In this document: piece after piece, positions 8,931 to 18,501 of the stretch
Position numbering within the stretch: position 1 is the stretch's first letter
Layout of the letters: the number at the start of each line of letters is the position of its first letter
Origin: Streptomyces sp. TSRI0281
GTDB lineage: Bacteria > Actinomycetota > Actinomycetes > Streptomycetales > Streptomycetaceae
DNA length: 64,000 bases
Assembly: GCF_001905125.1 (NCBI RefSeq)
Contig: NZ_LWLE01000033.1
Span: 1-64,000 of the forward strand
Reading direction: 5' to 3'
Translations under genes and position numbers: made by a program
Notes under the pieces: generated by a model
What the model saw: only the letters and a program-made list of their open reading frames with translations
Told to the model about the DNA's origin: nothing
Database searches by the model: none

Positions 8931-9815
8931 ATGTTCGGCCGTTGGCTGGGAAGCAGGAGTCGCACGGGCGCCGCGCACCAGGGCGCCTTCGCCGGGTTGG
9001 CGGTGCCGCGTTCCGCCGGTGTGCTCAGCTGCCGGGTGCTGGACCCGGTCAACGAGCCGGTGCGGCATGCCGAGTACACGGTGACCGACAGTGCGGGCCG
9101 CAGGGTCGTCGGCGGTGAGACCGACCCCTTCGGCAGTGTCCTCGCCACCGTCCCGGCGGGCGATTACCGGCTGGCGGTCACGGCGGACGGCTTCACCCCG
9201 TTCCATGGGGCGGCCGTCGTCTCCGAGAACGCCCACGCGAGCCTCGGCGATGTGACGCTTCAGATGTCACAGCCCCCGCAGCTGCCCGACCCCGGCGAGT
9301 GGGAGGTCGAGCCGAACCACTCGCAGATCGGCTTCACCGCCCGCCACATCGGCATGGCCCGTATCCACGGCAGGTTCAACACCTTCGCCGGTGCGGTACG
9401 GATAGCCGACCGCATGGAGGACTCCGCCATGCACGTGATCATCGACGCCGCCTCGATCGACACCAACGTCCAGATGCGCGACGACCACCTGCGCTCCGGT
9501 GACTTCCTCGATGTCGGGCGCTACCCGACGCTGGAGTTCTACAGCGACCGCTTCGTCCACCGCGGCGGCAGCCGCTGGGGCGTCACCGGTGCGCTCACGC
9601 TGCACGGGGTCAGCCGTACGGTGACGCTGGACACGCAGTACCTCGGTCTGGGCAACGGCCTGGAGGGCGAGGTCCGCGCCGCCTGCCGTGCCTCCACCGA
9701 ACTGCACCGGGAGGACTTCACCCTCACCTGGCAGACGATGCTGGCCCGCGGCATCGCCGCGGTCGGCTCCAGCATCTCCATCGACATGGACATCCAGATC
9801 GTCCCCAAGGGCTGA
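8931..9815 (+). CDS. YceI family protein with N-terminal carboxypeptidase-like regulatory domain
   Basis: A 294-residue two-domain protein. Residues about 28-110 form a small beta-sandwich like the carboxypeptidase regulatory domain (GVLSCRVLDPVNEPVRHAEY, then VPAGDYRLAVTADGF). Residues about 122-294 are a YceI domain, a lipocalin-like barrel that binds polyisoprenoid or other lipids (WEVEPNHSQIGFTARHIGMA, LRSGDFLDVGRYP, VTGALTLHGVSRTV). No signal peptide is visible, so unlike many YceI proteins it appears cytoplasmic. It stands alone, with a large inverted repeat upstream. The ligand is unknown. Confidence 0.9.
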   Translation: MFGRWLGSRSRTGAAHQGAFAGLAVPRSAGVLSCRVLDPVNEPVRHAEYTVTDSAGRRVVGGETDPFGSVLATVPAGDYRLAVTADGFTPFHGAAVVSENAHASLGDVTLQMSQPPQLPDPGEWEVEPNHSQIGFTARHIGMARIHGRFNTFAGAVRIADRMEDSAMHVIIDAASIDTNVQMRDDHLRSGDFLDVGRYPTLEFYSDRFVHRGGSRWGVTGALTLHGVSRTVTLDTQYLGLGNGLEGEVRAACRASTELHREDFTLTWQTMLARGIAAVGSSISIDMDIQIVPKG

Positions 9816-9850
9816 GCCGGAGCACGCCCGGCCAACCGTGCACGAGCTGG

Positions 9851-10114
9851 TCAGGGCACCTCCAGCCACCCCTCGTACTCCGCGGCGAAGGCGTCGAGCG
9901 AGGCCGGGTCCAGGCGCCCGGCCGGGTCCTCGACGACCACCAGCCACTGGGCGTCCTCGGCGTCGTCCTCACCGGCCAGCGCGTCCCGTACGAGCTGCGG
10001 CTCCTCGGCCACGCCGAACCGGTCGGCCAGCTCCCCGGCCACCTCCTCCGCGGTGTCGCGGTCGGGCAGCACCAGTACATGTCTCACATCGCTCACCTGC
10101 CCATTCTCGGGCAC
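9851..10114 (-). CDS. Small hypothetical protein, RraB-like?
   Basis: An 87-residue acidic protein divergent from holA. It starts with a strand-like segment (HVLVLPDRDTAEEVAGELAD) followed by a helix, then a second strand (AQWLVVVEDP) and a C-terminal helix ending in WLEVP, a compact alpha-beta pattern. The coding bias fits the neighbours. The layout resembles the short regulator-of-RNase-E-activity B fold, but this is a guess from pattern only. A GTG seven codons in (VSDVRHVLVL) is another possible start. No operon partner. Confidence 0.6.
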   Translation of the reverse strand: MPENGQVSDVRHVLVLPDRDTAEEVAGELADRFGVAEEPQLVRDALAGEDDAEDAQWLVVVEDPAGRLDPASLDAFAAEYEGWLEVP

Positions 10115-10182
10115 CGGGACGGGTGCCCCGGGCCGGTGGTCCGTCCCCGGGCTGTCAGTGGGGCGTGGGATGCTGGAACGCG

Positions 10183-11169
10183 ATGGCCACCAGGAAGAAT
10201 TCTGCCGACGATCCGCTCGCCCCCGTCACGCTCGCCGTGGGCCAGGAGGACCTCCTCCTGGACCGTGCCGTGCAGCAGGTGGTGGCGGCGGCCCGCGCCG
10301 CCGACGCCGATACGGATGTCCGCGACCTCAGCTCCGACCAGTTGCAGCCCGGCACGCTCGCCGAGCTGACCAGCCCCTCGCTCTTCGCCGAGCGCAAGGT
10401 GGTGATCGTGCGCAATGCGCACGACCTCTCCGCCGACACGGTCAAGGACGTCAAGGCGTACGTCTCCGCGCCGGCCGAGGAGATCACCCTCGTTCTGCTG
10501 CACGCCGGGGGAGCCAAGGGCAAGGGGCTGCTGGACGCGGCGCGCAAGGCCGGCGCGCGTGAGGTCGCCTGCCCCAAGACGACCAAGGCGGCCGAGCGGC
10601 TGTCCTTCGTACGGTCCGAGTTCCGTGCGCTGGGGCGTTCCGCGACGCCGGAGGCGTGCCAGGCGCTGGTCGATTCCATCGGCAGCGAGCTGCGGGAGCT
10701 GGCCAGTGCGGCGTCCCAGCTGGTCGCCGATGTCGAGGGCACGATCGACGAAGCGATCGTCGGGCGCTATTACACGGGCCGTGCCGAGGCGTCCTCGTTC
10801 ACCGTCGCCGACCGGGCGGTCGAGGGCCGGGCGGCCGAGGCGCTGGAGGCGCTGCGCTGGTCGCTGTCGACCGGGGTCGCGCCCGTCCTGATCACCAGCG
10901 CGCTGGCACAGGGCGTGCGGGCGATCGGCAAGCTCTCCTCGGCCCGGGGCGGCCGGCCCGCGGACCTCGCCCGCGAGCTGGGCATGCCGCCGTGGAAGAT
11001 CGACCGGGTGCGGCAGCAGATGCGGGGCTGGACGCCGGACGGGGTCGCGGTGGCGCTGCGGGCGGTGGCGGCGGCCGACGCGGGCGTGAAGGGCGGCGGG
11101 GACGATCCGGAGTACGCCTTGGAGAAGGCCGTCGTCGCCGTTGCCCAGGCTGCGCGCTCGGGGCGGTAG
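10183..11169 (+). CDS. holA: DNA polymerase III delta subunit
   Basis: A 328-residue clamp-loader delta subunit, which opens the sliding clamp during replication. Visible: the N-terminal PLAPVTLAVGQEDLLLDRAV motif, LSSDQLQPGTLAELTSPSLF, a degenerate AAA+ core without Walker A as expected for delta, and the helical collar domain with LARELGMPPWKIDRVRQQM. The frame is open far upstream, but the ATG at 10183 gives the family's normal N-terminus (MATRKNSADDPLAPV). The intergenic space to the divergent small gene is 68 bases. The gene converges on rpsT across a region of heptamer repeats. Confidence 0.94.
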   Translation: MATRKNSADDPLAPVTLAVGQEDLLLDRAVQQVVAAARAADADTDVRDLSSDQLQPGTLAELTSPSLFAERKVVIVRNAHDLSADTVKDVKAYVSAPAEEITLVLLHAGGAKGKGLLDAARKAGAREVACPKTTKAAERLSFVRSEFRALGRSATPEACQALVDSIGSELRELASAASQLVADVEGTIDEAIVGRYYTGRAEASSFTVADRAVEGRAAEALEALRWSLSTGVAPVLITSALAQGVRAIGKLSSARGGRPADLARELGMPPWKIDRVRQQMRGWTPDGVAVALRAVAAADAGVKGGGDDPEYALEKAVVAVAQAARSGR

Positions 11170-11210
11170 CCAAGGGTTGCGCCGAGCGCGGCACCTGTGC
11201 CGGACTTTTC

Positions 11211-11273
11211 CGTAGCCCGTAGCCCGTAGCCCGTAGCCCGTAGCCCGTAGCCCGTAGCCCGTAGCCCGTAGCC
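11211..11273. repeat. Nine perfect copies of a 7-bp unit, CGTAGCC
   Basis: CGTAGCC is repeated nine times without a mismatch, 42 bases after the holA stop, in the convergent space before rpsT. Seven is not a multiple of three and the tract is between genes, so it is noncoding. It has the form of a variable-number tandem repeat. Confidence 0.95.
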
Positions 11274-11326
11274 CAGCCGCGCCGCGTCCCGTGGCCACCC
11301 CATCCTCGTACGGGTGCGTACGCGAA

Positions 11327-11367
11327 AGCCCCGGTCGCCGTCCTGGGGAGGACGAGCTGCCGGGGCT
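11327..11367 (-). terminator. Hairpin between convergent holA and rpsT
   Basis: Arms AGCCCCGG (11327-11334) and CCGGGGCT (11360-11367) enclose a second stem GTCCT/AGGAC with loop GGGG. Read on the minus strand it is followed by TTTCG, so it more likely ends rpsT, although it lies about 130 bases past that stop. Confidence 0.5.
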
Positions 11368-11493
11368 GTCGGTTCAAGCGTTTTGTGCGCCGCACCCGCG
11401 TGGCGAACGCAGGTTCGGTGTGCGGCACGGGGTGCCGGTCAGGAGCGGGAGAGAGGGCCCGCTGAGTCCGTACCGGCGATCACATCAGAAAGT

Positions 11494-11760
11494 TCAGGCC
11501 TGGAGAGCGGCAACCTTGGAGGCCAGCGCCGACTTCTTGTTGGCGGCGGCGTTCTTGTGGATGACACCCTTCGAGACAGCCTTGTCGAGCTGACGGGAGG
11601 CGTCGCGGACGGCCGTGGTGGCCTTCTCGACGTCACCGGCAGCGGCGGCCTCTCGGGCCTTGCGGACCGCGGTCTTGAGCGACGACTTGACGGCCTTGTT
11701 GCGCAGGCGCGCCTTCTCGTTGGTCTTGTTCCGCTTGATCTGGGACTTGATGTTCGCCAC
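11494..11760 (-). CDS. rpsT: 30S ribosomal protein S20
   Basis: An 88-residue basic protein of full length for bacterial S20, which binds 16S rRNA early in small-subunit assembly. The N-terminus MANIKSQIKRNKTNEKARLR and the core HKNAAANKKSALASKV are diagnostic. It is divergent from lepA with about 215 bases between them and convergent with holA. Confidence 0.98.
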   Translation of the reverse strand: MANIKSQIKRNKTNEKARLRNKAVKSSLKTAVRKAREAAAAGDVEKATTAVRDASRQLDKAVSKGVIHKNAAANKKSALASKVAALQA

Positions 11761-11975
11761 GAAAGAGCCTTTTCAGGTTCGTTGGATCTTCGATGTGCGC
11801 CACGCCGCTCGTGAGAGCCACGAGGCACAGCTGCCCACGTTACCAGTCACTCTGCGACCGGCCTAAACCGGTCTCTGCCCCGCGGCCATGGGACGATGGA
11901 AGCTACGTATTGATCCGACCGACCCGACATCGACCCGAGACACGGCGTTCGGCGTCTCAAGAATCAGGACCCTGC

Positions 11976-13850
11976 GTGCCCGCGACTCCTATCCACGTGC
12001 CCGAGCCGAGCCGTACCGACCCGGCGCTGATCCGCAATTTCTGCATCATCGCGCACATCGACCACGGCAAGTCGACCCTTGCCGACCGGATGCTTCAGCT
12101 GACGGGCGTGGTCGACCAGCGGCAGATGCGCGCTCAGTACCTCGACCGGATGGACATCGAGCGCGAGCGCGGCATCACCATCAAGTCCCAGGCGGTACGT
12201 CTGCCCTGGGCGCCCAACACCGCAGAGGGCAAGGGCAGCACCCATATCCTCAACATGATCGACACGCCGGGCCACGTGGACTTCACCTATGAGGTCTCCC
12301 GTTCGCTCGCCGCCTGCGAGGGCACGGTCCTGCTGGTCGACGCCGCGCAGGGCATCGAGGCCCAGACGCTCGCGAACCTCTATCTGGCGATGGAGAACGA
12401 CCTCACCATCGTCCCCGTGCTCAACAAGATCGACCTGCCCGCCGCACAGCCCGAGAAGTTCTCCGAGGAGCTGGCCAACCTCATCGGCTGCCAGCCGGAG
12501 GATGTCCTCAAGGTCTCCGCGAAGACCGGTGTCGGCGTGGACGCCCTGCTCGACCGGGTGGTCCGGGACGTGCCCGCCCCGGTCGGCAAGGCCGACGCCC
12601 CCGCCCGAGCGATGATCTTCGACTCGGTCTACGACTCCTACCGCGGTGTCGTCACCTACGTCCGTGTCATCGACGGCCAGCTCAGCAAGCGCGAGCGCAT
12701 CCGGATGATGTCCACGGGCGCCACCCACGAGCTGCTGGAGATCGGTGTCTCCTCCCCGGAGATGACCCCGGCCGACGGCATCGGCGTGGGCGAGGTGGGC
12801 TACATCATCACCGGTGTGAAGGACGTCCGGCAGTCCAAGGTCGGTGACACGATCACCTCCCTCCACAACGGTGCCACCGAGGCGCTCGGCGGTTACAAGG
12901 ACCCCAAGCCGATGGTGTTCTCGGGGCTGTACCCGCTGGACGGCTCGGACTACCCGGACCTGCGCGAGGCGCTGGACAAGCTCCAGCTCAACGACGCCGC
13001 CCTGGTGTACGAGCCGGAGACCTCCGCGGCGCTGGGCTTCGGCTTCCGCGTCGGCTTCCTCGGCCTGCTCCACCTTGACGTGGTCCGTGAGCGTCTGGAG
13101 CGCGAGTTCGGTCTCGACCTCATCGCCACCGCCCCGAACGTGGTCTACCGCGTCGAGATGGAGGACGGCACCGAGCACATCGTCACCAACCCGAGCGAGT
13201 TCCCCGAGGGCAAGATCGACAAGGTGCACGAGCCCGTCGTGCGCGCCACGGTCCTGGCCCCGAGCGAGTTCATCGGCGCGATCATGGAGCTCTGCCAGAA
13301 CCGGCGCGGCACCCTGCTCGGCATGGACTACCTGTCCGAGGACCGGGTCGAGATCCGTTACACCCTGCCGCTCGCCGAGATCGTCTTCGACTTCTTCGAC
13401 CAGCTGAAGTCCAAGACCCGCGGCTATGCCTCGCTCGACTACGAACCCACCGGCGAGCAGTCCGCGCAGCTCGTCAAGGTCGACATCCTGCTGCACGGCG
13501 ACAAGGTGGACGCGTTCTCCGCGGTCACGCACAAGGACAAGGCGTACGCGTACGGCGTGCGGCTCGTCGCCAAGCTGCAGAAGCTCATCCCGCGGCAGAA
13601 CTTCGAGGTGCCCATCCAGGCGGCCATCGGCGCCCGGGTCATCGCCCGTGAGACCGTCCGCGCCATCCGCAAGGACGTCCTCGCCAAGTGTTACGGCGGT
13701 GACATCTCCCGTAAGCGGAAGCTGCTGGAGAAGCAGAAGGAGGGCAAGAAGCGGATGAAGATGGTCGGCAACGTGGAGGTTCCTCAGGACGCCTTCATCT
13801 CCGTGCTGTCGACGGACGAGTCGGCCGGCGAGGCCAAGGGCAAGAAGTAG
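11976..13850 (+). CDS. lepA: Elongation factor 4 (LepA GTPase)
   Basis: A 624-residue translational GTPase, the usual length, which binds the ribosome and influences initiation and back-translocation. Visible: the P-loop AHIDHGKSTLADRM (about residues 23-36), switch II DTPGHVDF, NKID and the SAKTG motif, domain II, and the LepA-specific C-terminal domain ending ISRKRKLLEKQKEGKKRMKM. The frame is open from 11793; the GTG at 11976 (VPATPIHVPEPS) is chosen because it gives the family-normal N-terminus. It is followed by a very strong hairpin. Confidence 0.96.
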   Translation: MPATPIHVPEPSRTDPALIRNFCIIAHIDHGKSTLADRMLQLTGVVDQRQMRAQYLDRMDIERERGITIKSQAVRLPWAPNTAEGKGSTHILNMIDTPGHVDFTYEVSRSLAACEGTVLLVDAAQGIEAQTLANLYLAMENDLTIVPVLNKIDLPAAQPEKFSEELANLIGCQPEDVLKVSAKTGVGVDALLDRVVRDVPAPVGKADAPARAMIFDSVYDSYRGVVTYVRVIDGQLSKRERIRMMSTGATHELLEIGVSSPEMTPADGIGVGEVGYIITGVKDVRQSKVGDTITSLHNGATEALGGYKDPKPMVFSGLYPLDGSDYPDLREALDKLQLNDAALVYEPETSAALGFGFRVGFLGLLHLDVVRERLEREFGLDLIATAPNVVYRVEMEDGTEHIVTNPSEFPEGKIDKVHEPVVRATVLAPSEFIGAIMELCQNRRGTLLGMDYLSEDRVEIRYTLPLAEIVFDFFDQLKSKTRGYASLDYEPTGEQSAQLVKVDILLHGDKVDAFSAVTHKDKAYAYGVRLVAKLQKLIPRQNFEVPIQAAIGARVIARETVRAIRKDVLAKCYGGDISRKRKLLEKQKEGKKRMKMVGNVEVPQDAFISVLSTDESAGEAKGKK

Positions 13851-13894
13851 CCCGACGCGGAGAAGCCCCGGCCATCCGTACCGACGAGTAGCGC

Positions 13895-13938
13895 AACGGG
13901 CCCCCGTGCCGCAGAACCCTGCGGCGCGGGGGCCCGTT
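13895..13938 (+). terminator. 20-bp hairpin after lepA
   Basis: Arms at 13895-13914 and 13919-13938 pair over 20 bases with one G-U and loop AACC, and the stem includes CGGGCCCCCG. It begins 45 bases after the lepA stop. TCGTTATG follows. Confidence 0.85.
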
Positions 13939-13994
13939 CGTTATGAAGCGGCGGCCGGTTGCCTCTTACATGGCGCTCCCGCGCGCTCTACTCT

Positions 13995-14037
13995 GATCAC
14001 AACCCGTTGGTTACTCACCAGTTAAACAAGCGTGATC
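13995..14037. promoter_or_regulatory. Operator-like region upstream of the acyl-CoA synthetase gene
   Basis: An AT-richer patch holds GTTGGTTACTCACCAGTTAA (14006-14025), an imperfect palindrome of the TTACT/AGTTAA type, flanked by GATCAC (13995-14000) and its inverse GTGATC (14032-14037). TetR-type fatty-acid regulators in actinomycetes use sites of this general kind, but no specific regulator is implied. Confidence 0.35.
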
Positions 14038-14047
14038 CAACGGCAAC

Positions 14048-14138
14048 GAGCGAGAGCGTCGAGCGAGAGCGTCGAGCACGAACGTCGAGCAAGTACCACG
14101 CGCCAGAACGACGAGCGAGAACGACGAGCAGGATCAGC
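14048..14138. repeat. Seven 13-bp tandem units in the leader of the acyl-CoA synthetase gene
   Basis: Units begin at 14048, 14061, 14074, 14087, 14100, 14113 and 14126. The first two are identical (GAGCGAGAGCGTC) and the others are variants such as GAGCACGAACGTC and GAGCGAGAACGAC. The period is not a multiple of three, so this is noncoding. It ends about 60 bases before the GTG start. Confidence 0.8.
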
Positions 14139-14199
14139 AGAAGCAGCCGCAGTACCAAGAAGCCGGTCGAAGCAATGCCGCAGGCCCGGAGGACGCGTC

Positions 14200-16089
<1,890 letters not shown>

Positions 16090-16107
16090 CGGGCGGTTCG
16101 GGCGCCG

Positions 16108-16159
16108 GGGGCACCGTCAGGTCTGCCGGAGAGTCGGGGCACCGTCAGGTCTGCCGGAG
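16108..16159. repeat. 24-bp direct repeat, two copies
   Basis: Copies at 16108-16131 and 16136-16159 are identical over 24 bases and contain the core CACCGTCAGGTCTGCCGGAG. They follow the acyl-CoA synthetase stop by 18 bases. Confidence 0.8.
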
Positions 16160-16201
16160 GGGGCGTCGAGCAACGGACGCGCCCTGCGGGACGCGCGTGG
16201 C

Positions 16202-16243
16202 GCGGGCGGGAGCGGCAGATGTGTACGTATCTCCCGCACCCGC
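16202..16243 (+). terminator. Possible terminator hairpin
   Basis: GCGGGCGGGAG (16202-16212) can pair with CTCCCGCACCCGC (16231-16243) with a small bulge and an 18-base loop. It is weaker than the other hairpins in the window. The rest of the stretch 16090-16410 holds the direct repeat above and an AT-richer probable promoter zone near 16285-16330. Confidence 0.35.
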
Positions 16244-16410
16244 CCGTCTTCCGCTTCTACCTGCCCACCCGCGTTCTGCTTCCTGCCACATTGCGTTCGA
16301 ATCTGCTCGAATTTCTGCCCACTTCGGTAACTCGGTGCTTATGCACGCGGCCGGTCTGTCACTCTGTCGTTGTTGTCGGCGGCGTTTCGTGAGACCGGTA
16401 GGAGCCGCAC

Positions 16411-18429
16411 GTGGGGCCCATTCCCTTGCAGCGGGACATCGTGCACCGTCCCGTCACCGGCGGTGCCGGTCAGTTCGACGACCCGCGCCTGGTCAGCCGT
16501 ACCAGCCTGCCCGGAATACCGCTTGCCCCGTCCGCGGCGCGCAAGTTCGTGCGCGCCGCGCTCGCGGAGTGGGCCGGGATCGGGGTGCCCGCGGCCGTGG
16601 GCTTCAGCGACCGGCTGGCCGATGACGCGGTGACCGTCGCCAATGAGCTGGTCACCAACGCGGTCGTGCACGCCGGGACGGCCGTCGACCTGCTCTTCCG
16701 GCTGGAGGAAGCGGCCGACGAGACACCCGCCGCCCTCGTGCTGGAGGTCACCGACCACCACCCGGCCCGCCCGGTGAGCGGCGAACGGTCCGGGGCCGCG
16801 GCCGGCCCGCCGACGGAGCGGCCCGACCCCGCCGAGTACGGCCGCGGCCTCCAGCTCGTCGCCACCCTCGCCGAATCCTGGGGCATCACCTACCGCACCG
16901 GCCTCAAGACCGTCTGGGCCCGCCTGTCCGTCGACGAGTGGAGCGCGCCGCCGGGACCGTCCGAGGAGGACACCCTGCGGTGCGGCCTGCGGGCCGCCGA
17001 GATCCTCGCCCCCACCGTCCGGCGCGCCGAACGCGACGACGCGGGCTGGGACAACCGGGGCGCGCTCTCCTTCCTCGCCGAGGCGTCCGACCTGCTGGCG
17101 GGCCAGCTCGACGAGGACCTCGTGGCGGCCATAGCGGGACAGCTGCTGGTGCCCAGGCTCGCGGACTGGTGCGCGATCTGGCTGGAGAGCGAGGGCGGCG
17201 GGCCCGCGGCGGCACCCCGGCTCGCCCGCGTCTGGCACCACGACGAGACGGGAACCGAGGCGCTGCGCTCGGTGCTGGAGAAGGAACCACTCCGGCTGCC
17301 CGGCAGCGCCGGCTCCGGGCCCGTACCCATGCCCTGGCCCACGGACGGCGGTCCGGAGGCCGGCGAGCGGCACGGATCGCCGGACGGCGGCACAGGGGCC
17401 GGCGAGCGGCACGGGCCGCCGGACGGCGGCGCTCCCGAGGAGGAACCGGACGCGCGGCCCGGCGGCCGTGACGGGGCCGCCCTCGCCTACCGGATCACCG
17501 CGGGCGGCCGCACGCTCGGCGCCGTCCTCGTCGGACGGGAAGGCGTCGCCCGGGTCCCCGACGAGGTGGCCGCGCTGATCGAGGACTTCGTCCGCCGCCT
17601 CGGCCTCGCCGTCGGCGCGGCCCGCGCCTACACCCGGCAGGCCACGATCAGCCGCATCCTCCAGCGCGGACTGCTGCCCAGCAAGGTCGCCGAGATCCCC
17701 GGAGTCACCAGCGCCCTGGTGTACGAGCCGAGCGACGACGGCGTGGTCGGGGGTGACTTCTACGACATCTTCCCGTGCCCCGGCGACCGCTGGTGCTTCG
17801 TGCTCGGCGACGTCCAGGGCAGTGGCCCCGAGGCCGCCGTCGTCACCGGACTGGCCCGCCCCTGGCTGCGGCTGCTGTCCCGGGAGGGCTTCGGCGTCGG
17901 CGAGGTCCTGGACCGGCTCAACCGGCTCCTCCTCGACGACGCCATGGAGGCCGCGGAGGCCGCCGCCCTGATGGTCGCGGCGGCGGGCGGGCAGCAGCTC
18001 CAGGACGGCTCCCAGTCCCGGTTCCTCTCCCTGCTGTACGGGGAGATCGTCCCGCTCCCGGACGGCGGGGTGCGCTGCACCGTGGTCAGCGCGGGCCACC
18101 CGCTGCCCCTGCTGCTGCGGCCCGACGGTTCCGTACGTCCCGCGGCCGATCCCCAGGTGCTGCTCGGCGTCGTCGAGGACGTCGCGTACGAGAGCCAGAG
18201 CTTCGACCTGGCGCCCGGGGACGCCCTGCTCTGCGTGACCGACGGGGTGACCGAGCGGCGTTCGGGGCGGCTCCTGTTCGACGACGGGGACGGGCTCGCG
18301 CGGGTGCTCTCCGGATGCGCCGGGCTGCCCGCGGAGACGATCGCCGACCGGATCAAGCGGGCCGTCCACGAGTTCGCCGAGCTGCCGCCGGACGACGACG
18401 TGGCCCTGATGGTGCTCCGGGCCGACTGA
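16411..18429 (+). CDS. SpoIIE-family PP2C phosphatase with N-terminal HATPase and GAF-like domains
   Basis: A 672-residue regulatory protein combining an anti-sigma-factor-kinase-like ATPase and a PP2C phosphatase, the two opposing activities of partner-switching control of sigma factors. Order: HATPase about residues 35-175 (N-box ANELVTNAVVHAG, G2 box YGRGLQLVATLAESWG), a GAF-like domain about 210-405 interrupted by a Pro/Gly-rich repeat, then PP2C from about 430 to the end with GGDFYDIF, VLGDVQGSG, LCVTDGVTERR and PPDDDVALMVL, which supply the metal-binding aspartates. GTG start with AGGAG at 16400. No anti-sigma antagonist gene adjoins, so its target is unknown. Confidence 0.93.
   Translation: MGPIPLQRDIVHRPVTGGAGQFDDPRLVSRTSLPGIPLAPSAARKFVRAALAEWAGIGVPAAVGFSDRLADDAVTVANELVTNAVVHAGTAVDLLFRLEEAADETPAALVLEVTDHHPARPVSGERSGAAAGPPTERPDPAEYGRGLQLVATLAESWGITYRTGLKTVWARLSVDEWSAPPGPSEEDTLRCGLRAAEILAPTVRRAERDDAGWDNRGALSFLAEASDLLAGQLDEDLVAAIAGQLLVPRLADWCAIWLESEGGGPAAAPRLARVWHHDETGTEALRSVLEKEPLRLPGSAGSGPVPMPWPTDGGPEAGERHGSPDGGTGAGERHGPPDGGAPEEEPDARPGGRDGAALAYRITAGGRTLGAVLVGREGVARVPDEVAALIEDFVRRLGLAVGAARAYTRQATISRILQRGLLPSKVAEIPGVTSALVYEPSDDGVVGGDFYDIFPCPGDRWCFVLGDVQGSGPEAAVVTGLARPWLRLLSREGFGVGEVLDRLNRLLLDDAMEAAEAAALMVAAAGGQQLQDGSQSRFLSLLYGEIVPLPDGGVRCTVVSAGHPLPLLLRPDGSVRPAADPQVLLGVVEDVAYESQSFDLAPGDALLCVTDGVTERRSGRLLFDDGDGLARVLSGCAGLPAETIADRIKRAVHEFAELPPDDDVALMVLRAD
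17359..17430 (+). repeat. 39-bp duplication within the phosphatase gene
   Basis: Bases 17359-17391 and 17398-17430 are near-identical. They encode two 13-residue units, AGERHGSPDGGTG and AGERHGPPDGGAP, inside the GAF-like region. It looks like a recent slippage event that kept the frame. Confidence 0.8.
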
Positions 18430-18501
18430 GGGCGGGCGAAGGGACCGCCCCGGCCCCGCAGCGGGTCGGGGCCGCTCCCGCGGCGAGTGACAATGGACGG
18501 T

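Noticed and set aside
10093..11428. Minus-strand frames with repeated LRATGYG units at 11.2 kb
   Set aside because: They arise from the CGTAGCC heptamers read in successive frames and lie opposite holA; codon bias fits holA, and no start or family motif supports them.
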